Of a stretch of 64,000 nucleotides of DNA, positions 35,124 through 43,428 are shown piece after piece. A model generated the notes under the pieces. The model searched no databases and was not told the origin of the DNA. It saw only the letters and a program-made list of their open reading frames with translations. This DNA is from Shewanella sp. UCD-KL12 (GTDB lineage Bacteria; Pseudomonadota; Gammaproteobacteria; Enterobacterales; Shewanellaceae), in the NCBI RefSeq assembly GCF_001957125.1, contig NZ_MPHJ01000018.1:1-64000 (forward strand), read 5' to 3'. The position numbers were made by a program, and so were the translations under genes. Every line of letters starts with the position of its first letter. Within the stretch, counting starts at the first letter, position 1.

Positions 35124-35193
35124 GCTTATAGCTTATAGCTTATAGCTTATAGCTTATAGCTTATAGCTTATAGCTTATAGCTTATAGCTTATA
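35124..35193. repeat. Perfect heptamer array (GCTTATA)10
   Basis: Ten perfect tandem copies of GCTTATA (70 bp), ending 2 bp from the rho stop codon and lying between it and the terminator. It is part of the rho 3' untranslated region. Confidence 0.97.
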
Positions 35194-35195
35194 GT

Positions 35196-36461
35196 TTAAG
35201 TCTTAGCGCGTTTCATCGCTGTGAAGAACTCATCGTTAGTCTTGGTCATTGCCAATTTATCGATAAGGAACTCCATACCTGTCACTTCATCCATAGGATT
35301 AAGGATCTTACGTAGGATCCACATCTTCTGAAGCTCATCAGGCGTGGTTAACTTCTCTTCACGACGCGTACCTGAGCGGTTAAAGTCGATAGCAGGGAAA
35401 ACACGTTTTTCAGCAGCTTTACGAGAAAGGTGTAACTCTTGGTTACCTGTACCTTTAAACTCTTCGTAAATAACTTCATCCATCTTAGAGCCGGTATCAA
35501 CCAGCGCTGTAGCGATAATGGTTAAGCTACCGCCGTGCTCGATATTACGAGCTGCACCGAAGAAGCGCTTAGGACGATGTAGTGCGTTGGCATCGACACC
35601 ACCGGTAAGTACCTTACCTGATGATGGGATAACAGTGTTGTATGCACGAGCAAGACGAGTGATAGAGTCAAGTAAGATAACAACGTCTTTCTTATGTTCT
35701 ACAAGACGCTTAGCCTTTTCGATAACCATTTCGGCTACCTGCACGTGACGGCTCGCTGGCTCATCGAAAGTAGAAGCAATGACTTCACCCTTCACCATGC
35801 GCTGCATCTCGGTTACTTCCTCTGGACGCTCATCAATAAGCAGGACCATCAACACCACGTCAGGGTTATTGTAGGTAATGCTCTGTGCCATGTTTTGAAG
35901 TAATAGTGTTTTACCGGCTTTTGGCGGCGCAACAATCAAACCACGCTGACCTTTACCGATAGGTGAACATAGGTCGAGAATTCTTGAAGTAATATCTTCA
36001 GTTGAACCATTACCACGCTCCATACGAAGGCGATCTTCTGCATGTAATGGGGTAAGGTTTTCAAAGAGGATTTTTGAGCGGGAGTTTTCAGGCTTGTCGA
36101 AGTTAACTTCAGATACTTTCAGTAGGGCAAAATAACGTTCACCCTCTTTCGGAGGTCGAATCTTACCGAAAATGGTATCACCTGTTCGCATGCTGAAGCG
36201 ACGGATCTGGCTAGGAGAGACGTATATATCGTCAGGGCCAGCAAGGTAAGAAGCATCACCGCTTCGTAGGAATCCAAAGCCATCTTGTAGAATTTCTAAT
36301 ACACCGCCACCAAAGATATCTTCACCGCTCTTGGCGTGGGCTTTTAGGATTGAAAAAATAATGTCCTGCTTACGAGCACGGGCAGTATTTTCAACTTTCA
36401 TCTCTTGGGCGAGTTTTACTAAGTCTGAAATCGACTTGTCTTTTAATTCTGATAAATTCAT
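35196..36461 (-). CDS. rho: Transcription termination factor Rho
   Basis: 421 residues (E. coli 419). Hexameric RNA helicase. The N-terminal RNA-binding domain has GFGFLRSGDASYLAGPDDIYVS in segments; Walker A is APPKAGKTLLLQ; the Q-loop and R-loop regions are near-identical to E. coli. The frame has 14 extra codons upstream, but MNLSELKDKS is the family start. A 14-bp palindrome (TGATCAATTGATCA) lies at 36497-36510 upstream. The heptamer array and terminator follow. Confidence 0.98.
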   Translation of the reverse strand: MNLSELKDKSISDLVKLAQEMKVENTARARKQDIIFSILKAHAKSGEDIFGGGVLEILQDGFGFLRSGDASYLAGPDDIYVSPSQIRRFSMRTGDTIFGKIRPPKEGERYFALLKVSEVNFDKPENSRSKILFENLTPLHAEDRLRMERGNGSTEDITSRILDLCSPIGKGQRGLIVAPPKAGKTLLLQNMAQSITYNNPDVVLMVLLIDERPEEVTEMQRMVKGEVIASTFDEPASRHVQVAEMVIEKAKRLVEHKKDVVILLDSITRLARAYNTVIPSSGKVLTGGVDANALHRPKRFFGAARNIEHGGSLTIIATALVDTGSKMDEVIYEEFKGTGNQELHLSRKAAEKRVFPAIDFNRSGTRREEKLTTPDELQKMWILRKILNPMDEVTGMEFLIDKLAMTKTNDEFFTAMKRAKT

Positions 36462-36496
36462 CTTGGCGGGTCTTTTATGCGAGACAATGCTATTTT

Positions 36497-36510
36497 TGAT
36501 CAATTGATCA
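36497..36510. promoter_or_regulatory. 14-bp palindrome upstream of rho
   Basis: TGATCAATTGATCA is perfectly self-complementary and lies 36 bp before the rho start codon. It may be an operator or simply AT-rich leader sequence. Function unproven. Confidence 0.4.
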
Positions 36511-36624
36511 TTAACTGTTTTTGTACAATCAGGATGTTGATCGATAGCGAGATGTGGGTTAGTAGAAAAAGTCTGGTTATTAAAGTAGCACTATAGAGGC
36601 GGCGCGTCTAGAAATTTAGTCAAT

Positions 36625-36657
36625 CCCAACACAATTTCTTGATGAAGCTGTGTTGGG
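36625..36657. repeat. 9-bp inverted repeat between trxA and rho
   Basis: CCCAACACA (36625-36633) and TGTGTTGGG (36649-36657) with a 15-nt spacer. It could be a weak trxA transcript end or a structure in the rho leader; no T-tract is seen. Confidence 0.5.
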
Positions 36658-36728
36658 AGTCACTATTAATACCAATCTCATATCAAGTTAGTACAGATAG
36701 GTATGACTGCAACGGGTGCAGTTAGGGA

Positions 36729-37055
36729 TTAAAGCTGTGCTTCGATAAACTCTTTAAGCTGAGTTTTTGATAGCGCACCTACTTTAGTTCCGGCAAGTTC
36801 ACCGTTCTTAAAGATAAGTAATGTTGGAATACCACGAACACCGTATTTAGCTGGTGAAACGTTGTTTTGGTCAACATTTAACTTAGCGATCGTGACTTTG
36901 CCTGCATACTCTTCAGCAACATCATCTAAAATTGGGGCAATCATCTTACAAGGGCCACACCACTCTGCCCAAAAATCTACAACTACTGGTAATTCAGAGT
37001 TGATTACGTCGTTTTCGAAGCTGTCGTCACTAAGTTGTACTATCTTATCGCTCAT
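36729..37055 (-). CDS. trxA: Thioredoxin 1
   Basis: 108 residues. Cytoplasmic disulfide reductase. The active site is WAEWCGPCK and the cis-proline loop is GVRGIPTLL. GGAG six bases before the ATG at 37055 fixes the start; the frame extends eight codons upstream without support. It lies upstream of rho in the same direction and is divergent from rhlB, the classic arrangement. Confidence 0.97.
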   Translation of the reverse strand: MSDKIVQLSDDSFENDVINSELPVVVDFWAEWCGPCKMIAPILDDVAEEYAGKVTIAKLNVDQNNVSPAKYGVRGIPTLLIFKNGELAGTKVGALSKTQLKEFIEAQL

Positions 37056-37229
37056 GATGTTCTCCAGTTGGGTTGCCACTGCTGGTTTGTTAATGGCTTA
37101 ACCTGTATATTGGGTCTGAAAATAACTTTTCAAGGTAGTTTTAATAACCTTTAAAGCTACTTTTTATAATTAGTCGCTATTTCAAACGATTGAGTTTCTT
37201 ATTGCAACCCTAACTGGTATGCTGCCGCT

Positions 37230-38546
37230 ATGAGCGAAACACATTTATCTAATCAGAAGTTTGCCGACTTTTCCCTTAATGAAGGGATAAAAACAGCACT
37301 AAACGAGAGCGGCTTTGAATTTTGTACGCCTATTCAAGCACTATCACTCCCTATTTTACTGCAGAAAAAAGATATCGCAGGTCAAGCACAGACCGGTACG
37401 GGAAAAACACTCGCTTTCCTGGTTGCGACTTTTAATCACCTGCTATCTACTCCAATTCCTGAAGGTCGCCAACTAAATCAGCCTCGCGCTATGATTATGG
37501 CACCGACTCGTGAGCTTGCTATTCAGATTGCTAAAGATGCAACACTACTAGCAAAGCACACAGGTTTGAAGGTTGGTATCGTATATGGCGGTGAAAGCTA
37601 CGATGTTCAGCGTAAGGTGCTAGATAAAGGTATCGATATTCTTATCGGAACCACAGGACGTATTATTGATTACGTCCGCCAAGGCATTATTAACTTAAGT
37701 GCGATACAGGCTGTTGTTCTCGATGAAGCCGATCGTATGTTCGATCTTGGTTTTATTAAAGATATCCGCTTCCTATTCAGACGTATGCCTGATGCTAAGT
37801 CTCGTTTGAATATGCTGTTCTCTGCAACACTTTCTATGAAGGTGCAGGAGCTGGCTTATGATCATATGAATGAGCCTGAAAAAGTGGTCATCGCGCCAAA
37901 CGAAAAAACCTCTAAGAATATCAGAGAAGAGATCTTCTATCCCTCTATGGATGAGAAGATGAAGTTACTTCTGTCTTTGATCGAGGAAGACTGGCCTGAA
38001 AAGGCAATTGTTTTCTCTAATACTAAGCACAGCTGTGAAAATGTCTGGTCTTGGTTATCGGGTGATGGTCATAGAGTTGGCTTGCTGACCGGTGATGTAC
38101 CGCAGAAGAAGCGTATTCGTATTCTTGAGCAGTTCACTTCAGGTGAATTAGATCTGCTGGTGGCTACCGATGTTGCTGCCCGTGGTTTGCATATCTCTGA
38201 TGTATCGCATGTCTATAACTATGATCTTCCTGATGATTGTGAAGATTACGTTCATCGTATTGGTCGTACTGGTCGTGCTGGTAAAAGTGGTGTATCAGTC
38301 AGTTTTGCCTGTGAAGAGTACGCGCTAAATCTACCTGCAATCGAAGAGTATATTACTCACTCGATCCCTGTGACTAACTATGATAGCTCAGCGTTGCTCG
38401 ATGATATTCCAGCACCGATTAGAGTTCATAGAAAGCACAATAACCGCCCTCAAGGGCGAAGCGGTTCTGGGCGCCCACAAGGTAGCCGTAATGGAAACCG
38501 TACTAACAGTCCACGCCGTCATGATAGAACCCGCAGACACTCATAG
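37230..38546 (+). CDS. rhlB: DEAD-box RNA helicase RhlB
   Basis: 438 residues. ATP-dependent RNA helicase of the RNA degradosome. Motifs in order: Q motif, AQTGTGKT (Walker A), PTRELAIQ, DEADRMFDLGF, SAT, ATDVAARGLHI and HRIGRTGRAG. The C-terminus is a basic Arg/Gly/Ser/Asn-rich tail. It is divergent from trxA. The next gene begins directly after its stop codon. Confidence 0.97.
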   Translation: MSETHLSNQKFADFSLNEGIKTALNESGFEFCTPIQALSLPILLQKKDIAGQAQTGTGKTLAFLVATFNHLLSTPIPEGRQLNQPRAMIMAPTRELAIQIAKDATLLAKHTGLKVGIVYGGESYDVQRKVLDKGIDILIGTTGRIIDYVRQGIINLSAIQAVVLDEADRMFDLGFIKDIRFLFRRMPDAKSRLNMLFSATLSMKVQELAYDHMNEPEKVVIAPNEKTSKNIREEIFYPSMDEKMKLLLSLIEEDWPEKAIVFSNTKHSCENVWSWLSGDGHRVGLLTGDVPQKKRIRILEQFTSGELDLLVATDVAARGLHISDVSHVYNYDLPDDCEDYVHRIGRTGRAGKSGVSVSFACEEYALNLPAIEEYITHSIPVTNYDSSALLDDIPAPIRVHRKHNNRPQGRSGSGRPQGSRNGNRTNSPRRHDRTRRHS

Positions 38547-39458
38547 ATGACAGCTCGCTATGCAGCCATAACGCTAGGCTCAAATAGTTTTAATATGCTG
38601 GTCGCCGAAACAAAGGCAGGCCAGCCAACTATTATTGCTAAATACAAACGTAAAGTGCGCCTTGCAGAGGGGATCCAGGCTGATGGCTCCCTGAGCGAAG
38701 CTGTACTCTTACGTGGTTTAGATTGCTTAGCTATGTTTGCCGACATGCTCCTAAAAGAGGGCGTTGCTGAAGATAATGTCGCCGTTATAGCGACTGCGAC
38801 ACTGCGAAAAATAGCTAACTCTGATGAGTTTTGTCAGCGTGCTTTCTCTATCCTAGCGCACCCTATTGAGATCATCTCTGGTATGCGTGAAGCTGAGTTG
38901 ATCTATCAAGGCATGGTTGCAACGACGTGTGGTCAAGGGCGCCGCTTGGTGATTGATATCGGTGGTGCTAGTACTGAGTTTATTATCGGTGACGGTGATA
39001 AAGTTTTGCTTAAAAATAGCCTGTCTATGGGCTGTGTAACGTTCAACGAGCGCTTCTTCAACTCTGCGCCACTTCAAGACTTAGACTTTGATGATGCTAA
39101 ATCACAAGTTAAGTTAACACTCGGTGATAACCTCAGTGAGCTTAAAGCTCTTGGTTGGCACTGTGTTGTGGGTGCTTCTGGAAGTGTGCAATCTGTGGTT
39201 GAGCTACTAAGTCATCGTAATGAGTCAACAAGCATTACGCTTGATGTGTTGAAAAGCCTTAAGAGCGAAATTTTAGCTCAGCCAGATTCTGATATGACAG
39301 CTATAGTTGGCCTTAATCAAGAAAGGGCACCAACCTTTGCAGCTGGAGTGTCTATCTTACTGGCATTATTTGAGCTGTTAAATATTGAAAAGCTAAACCT
39401 TTCTGGCGGCGCATTACGTGAGGGAGTATTACAACTGCTTGCCAATAAGCTTAAATAA
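38547..39458 (+). CDS. gppA: Ppx/GppA-family phosphatase, short form
   Basis: 303 residues. The N-terminal motif ITLGSNSFNMLVAE and the phosphate-binding segment VIDIGGASTEFIIGD identify the actin-like Ppx/GppA phosphatase domain, which acts on pppGpp or polyphosphate. E. coli GppA has about 494 residues; the C-terminal HD-like domain is absent here, so the substrate choice is open. It is coupled to rhlB with no gap, as in enterobacteria where gppA is next to rhlB. Confidence 0.88.
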   Translation: MTARYAAITLGSNSFNMLVAETKAGQPTIIAKYKRKVRLAEGIQADGSLSEAVLLRGLDCLAMFADMLLKEGVAEDNVAVIATATLRKIANSDEFCQRAFSILAHPIEIISGMREAELIYQGMVATTCGQGRRLVIDIGGASTEFIIGDGDKVLLKNSLSMGCVTFNERFFNSAPLQDLDFDDAKSQVKLTLGDNLSELKALGWHCVVGASGSVQSVVELLSHRNESTSITLDVLKSLKSEILAQPDSDMTAIVGLNQERAPTFAAGVSILLALFELLNIEKLNLSGGALREGVLQLLANKLK

Positions 39459-39935
39459 TCACTGCATCATTTAGGTTCACTATGTTTCTGTTCGTCTTAT
39501 TCACTCCCTCGTAAAACTCATCACAACGCTTTAAGTTATGCCTTAAATAAGTACTAGCAATACTGAGTACAACTCTATTAAGCACTGCTTTTTTAGCCGC
39601 TATGTCTTAACAGCTTGCCTAGCAAACATTCAAAGTATTTTCATATTATCAATAAAATAGTGATTAAAACTAGTTTTATAAACTAATTAAAAATATTCTA
39701 CCAATTTGTTAAATCTATTAACAACTTCTGTTTGCTAAAAAGTAATTCTCCTTGATCTATGACTAGTGAATGCCTGTAGAAGGCTCGTTTAATGGGGTTT
39801 CTTTGTATATTGAACATTGTATAAAATATGTAGATCATGTTACAGTTTTGTTGCGCTTGGATGTTCTGTACCCAAACTAACTAATAATATTTTTGCTAAG
39901 CGCGTATTCAGAGAAGGTTTAAGGGAGAATAAATT
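39459..39935. promoter_or_regulatory. AT-rich control region of the first TonB-dependent receptor
   Basis: 477 bp without a gene. It contains the palindrome TAAAACTAGTTTTA (39665-39678) and the dyad TTGTTAA-N5-TTAACAA (39706-39724), both possible regulator sites. Confidence 0.5.
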
Positions 39936-42900
39936 ATGTCTGGAAGTAACGCGCTTACGCGATTTACACCAAGAAGAACGCTGGCAGCAATCGCTGTTGG
40001 TTCAGTGTTGATGATGTCAGCTCCAGCAGCTATGGCTGCCGATACTAGTATCGTCAAGGGCCATATTGTTAATGCTGACGGCGGCACAGTTTCAAATGCG
40101 ACCATTACGTTAAAGCACAAAACTAAAGGTCTGGTATATACTGTAGATACTAACGATAAGGGCGACTATTTTTTACGTAATGTGCCTGTTGGTGATTATG
40201 ATGTCAGTATTACTAAAGATGGCTTTACCAAGACTCAAGAGTCAGGCGTAAGGGTTAGTATTGGTCAGCCCGTTATTTTAGACGGACAACTCACAGCTGT
40301 TGGTAGCGATAATGTAGAGCGCATCGCAGTGACAGGTAGCATGATCCGCCGCGTTGATATGGGTTCATCTACTTCTGGCGTGACCTTCAGTCAAGATGAG
40401 CTAAACACTATGCCTGTAGATTCAGGCTTCGAAAACATTGCACTACTAGCTCCTGGTACATCAGCTCCTGGTGGTGAAAGCTTTAATGGCGCATCGAGTT
40501 TTGGTGGTTCATCATCGGCAGAGAATGCTTATTACCTGAACGGCCTAAATATTACCAATATTAGAACCGGTCTTGGCTCTCTAAGCTTGCCTTGGGAAGC
40601 GATTGCGCAGACTCAAGTTAAGACTGGTGCAATTACGCCAGAATTTGGTAGCGCTATTGGCGGGGTCGTCAATGCTGTATCTAAGTCGGGTGATAATGAA
40701 TTTCATTTTGGGGTTGAAGGGCGCTGGGATCCAGCCTCGATGAGATCTTCACAAGACTCTATCTACCAAGCCGATGGCACCATAGATACTAACACTCAAC
40801 GAACCACAGAAGATTTTAAGCAAGCCAGAATTTGGGCAAGCGGTGCAATCATTGAAGATAAGCTGTTCTATTATGGTTTATATGAGCCAAGCCAAAATGA
40901 TTTCGAGTGGGCAACTCAAACCGTTTATAAAGAGAAAGAGCGAGAGTCAAACCGTTGGTTTGCCAAGTTAGATTGGTATATGACCGAAGATCACTCTATC
41001 GGTTTCATGGCGATGAACAATAAGCGTACTTGGACTACAACGACTTATGCTTATGACTGGGAAACTAATGAAATTGGCGATCAACAAGGCGTTGCTGCAC
41101 CGGGTGAAGATGGTGGTGAGCTCTACAGCATAAACTATAACGGCTATATTACCGATGACTTCTCTGTATCTGCTGTAGTAGGTCGAGTAGAAGAGAATGT
41201 TGAGAACCGTGTGGCATCAACTAACCCAGGTGTATGGGATGAAAGAAATGGCTCATTTGTTACCTTGAGTCAACATACCAACTCAACTGTTGTTGAGCAG
41301 CATTATGTACGCGATCAGGCTCGTATCGATTTCAACTGGGATTTAGAAGATCATGCAATCAGCTTTGGTGTTGATTATAGCAGTGTAGCGGTTGACTACT
41401 CAGAAGATCAAAATGGTATTGGCGAAGCGCAAGGCTGGTGGACAATTGCAACTGCTGGTGAGAACGATATCTCTGGCGCTGCAGAAGGTGAAGATTATAT
41501 CGAACGTCGCCGCCGTTCTACCTTTGCTAAGGATGATTCAGAAGTAAGCTCAATAGCTTATTACATTAATGACTCATGGCAGGCAACGGACAATCTAGTC
41601 ATTAATGCGGGTGTTAGAGTTAATAGCTATGAAAATACAGTATCTGATGGCCGAGCTTATGTTGATTTAGATAACCAAATCGCACCAAGATTCCAGGCTA
41701 TCTACGATATTCATGGTGATGGCACTTCAAAAATATTCGCTACATATGGACGCTACTTTCAGCCTGTTTCAGTCAACATGAATATCAAGCAGGGTGGCTC
41801 ACAGCGTGAAGTATTTGACTATTATGAGCTTGATCAGCTTGATAGTGATGGCCATCCTATTATTACTGCCGATGGTTCTCCAAGCCGTGGCGTCAATATT
41901 CGCGATACGCGTGTGAGACAGCAAGGTATTACTGAGCCTGGCTTAATCGCGTCATCTTCACTCGATTCTATGTTCTCGGATGAAGTCACAGTCGGTTATC
42001 AGCAGGAAGTGTTCGACACTATGTCTGCTGGTGCGCGCGTTATCTGGCGTGACCTAGGTCGTGGTATTGAAGATACTGATGTAGGGCCTGTACTGAGTAA
42101 GAAGTTAGAAGAGCTTGGTATTGAGGATAACGTTGGTCAGGGGTCTTATTATGTGCTCCATAATCCAGGCGAAGCGGTAAACTTAAGCTATGATTTTGAT
42201 GGCGATGGTCAAGTAGATAATGTGACACTTTCACCTGAAGAGATGGCACTTGATGCTATGCAGCGTCATTACTTAGCACTTGAGCTAACCCTTGATGGCA
42301 ATGTCACCGATGACTTCCGTATTAACTCATCTTACACGTTATCTCATAACTGGGGTAATACTGAGGGACTGGTTAAAACAGATAATGACCAGGCCGATCC
42401 AGGTTGGACAACATCTTATGATTATGGCGACTTGATGGATCATGGTTATGGTGATCTACCTAACGATCATACTCATGTCTTTAAGTTTAATGGTAGCTAC
42501 GATATTACCGAAGAGTTGATTCTTGGTTTTGTAACTAGCATCAGTTCTGGCCGCCCACAAAATGAGTTCTCTGTTCACCCTGATGGTGTAGATAGTTGTG
42601 CTCCTGGTAATCCATGGGATGCGTGTATCAGTCGTTACTATGGCCATGCTAGCCATTATGATGAGAATGGCGACCCGTCACCTCGTGGTACTGCAGGTAC
42701 ATTACCTTGGGTCACTAAGTTAGATTTGTCATTAATGTACCGTACAGAGCTATTTAATGGTGATTTCAGCATTAAAGGAACGGTTTATAACGTGTTCAAC
42801 TCTGACACTGCAACAAACATCAATGAAGAACGTACTGCCTATGGTGAGGATGGCTTAATGCTTAACCCGAACTATGGTATGACAACTGAGCGTCAAGAGG

Positions 42901-42938
42901 AGCGTTACTTCTCTTTAGTTGCTCGTTATGAGTTCTAA
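39936..42938 (+). CDS. TonB-dependent receptor with carboxypeptidase-like N-terminal domain (Oar-like)
   Basis: 1000 residues. The signal peptide ends near APAAMAAD (about residue 34). Residues 40-125 form a CarboxypepD_reg/TonB N-terminal extension (GDYFLRNVPVGDYDVSITKDG). Near 130 is ERIAVTGSMIRRVD, then the plug (about 140-250) and a 22-strand barrel ending in the outer membrane signature SLVARYEF. It would import an unknown substrate across the outer membrane; Oar-like members are often linked to peptides or polysaccharides. A terminator follows, so it is separate from the next receptor. Confidence 0.93.
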   Translation: MSGSNALTRFTPRRTLAAIAVGSVLMMSAPAAMAADTSIVKGHIVNADGGTVSNATITLKHKTKGLVYTVDTNDKGDYFLRNVPVGDYDVSITKDGFTKTQESGVRVSIGQPVILDGQLTAVGSDNVERIAVTGSMIRRVDMGSSTSGVTFSQDELNTMPVDSGFENIALLAPGTSAPGGESFNGASSFGGSSSAENAYYLNGLNITNIRTGLGSLSLPWEAIAQTQVKTGAITPEFGSAIGGVVNAVSKSGDNEFHFGVEGRWDPASMRSSQDSIYQADGTIDTNTQRTTEDFKQARIWASGAIIEDKLFYYGLYEPSQNDFEWATQTVYKEKERESNRWFAKLDWYMTEDHSIGFMAMNNKRTWTTTTYAYDWETNEIGDQQGVAAPGEDGGELYSINYNGYITDDFSVSAVVGRVEENVENRVASTNPGVWDERNGSFVTLSQHTNSTVVEQHYVRDQARIDFNWDLEDHAISFGVDYSSVAVDYSEDQNGIGEAQGWWTIATAGENDISGAAEGEDYIERRRRSTFAKDDSEVSSIAYYINDSWQATDNLVINAGVRVNSYENTVSDGRAYVDLDNQIAPRFQAIYDIHGDGTSKIFATYGRYFQPVSVNMNIKQGGSQREVFDYYELDQLDSDGHPIITADGSPSRGVNIRDTRVRQQGITEPGLIASSSLDSMFSDEVTVGYQQEVFDTMSAGARVIWRDLGRGIEDTDVGPVLSKKLEELGIEDNVGQGSYYVLHNPGEAVNLSYDFDGDGQVDNVTLSPEEMALDAMQRHYLALELTLDGNVTDDFRINSSYTLSHNWGNTEGLVKTDNDQADPGWTTSYDYGDLMDHGYGDLPNDHTHVFKFNGSYDITEELILGFVTSISSGRPQNEFSVHPDGVDSCAPGNPWDACISRYYGHASHYDENGDPSPRGTAGTLPWVTKLDLSLMYRTELFNGDFSIKGTVYNVFNSDTATNINEERTAYGEDGLMLNPNYGMTTERQEERYFSLVARYEF

Positions 42939-42970
42939 TACCAATATGGACAAATAATTTTATTATGATT

Positions 42971-42996
42971 AAAAGGCCGCATTAGCGGCCTTTTTT
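42971..42996 (+). terminator. Terminator after the first TonB-dependent receptor
   Basis: Stem AAAAGGCCGC / GCGGCCTTTT with a 4-nt loop and six T. It lies 32 bp after the stop. Confidence 0.95.
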
Positions 42997-43428
42997 AATA
43001 TCCGTTTTGTTACATTTCAGCTTACCTACAAGCTAATATTCCATTTAAATATATTTAGATACTTTTTATACTAATTGCATTTCTAGTGACTATTTTTCTT
43101 TTTATCTTAAGTGCTACGTGCGCTAAACCCTACCTTGCTGCTTATATCTTCTCGCGCTACATCACACAAGGACTAGTGCTTTTAGCCGATGCACTCTTTT
43201 TGCCGATCTCTTTTTTGCCCTAGCTAATAAGCCCTCTGCCGTCTTGCATAAATACTCTAATAATCAGCATAAAGCCTGGTTGGTGGTGGCAATAATATAT
43301 TGCATACAAAATAAAGTATGTGATACATATGTTGTCGCCATGTTTTGTTGTTGTTTTCTTTTTGGTGTCGCCATCAAGGTTAACTGAGCATAGGACCTAT
43401 AAAAAATATATTCTTGGGAGATGGAAGT
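42997..43428. promoter_or_regulatory. Control region of the second TonB-dependent receptor
   Basis: About 430 bp, no gene. Dyads GCAATA-ATA-TATTGC (43289-43303) and CATAC-N8-GTATG (43303-43320) lie about 110-140 bp before the start and may be regulator sites. Confidence 0.45.

Noticed and set aside
35124..35193. CRISPR or telomere-like array
   Set aside because: A simple 7-bp tandem repeat with no spacers.
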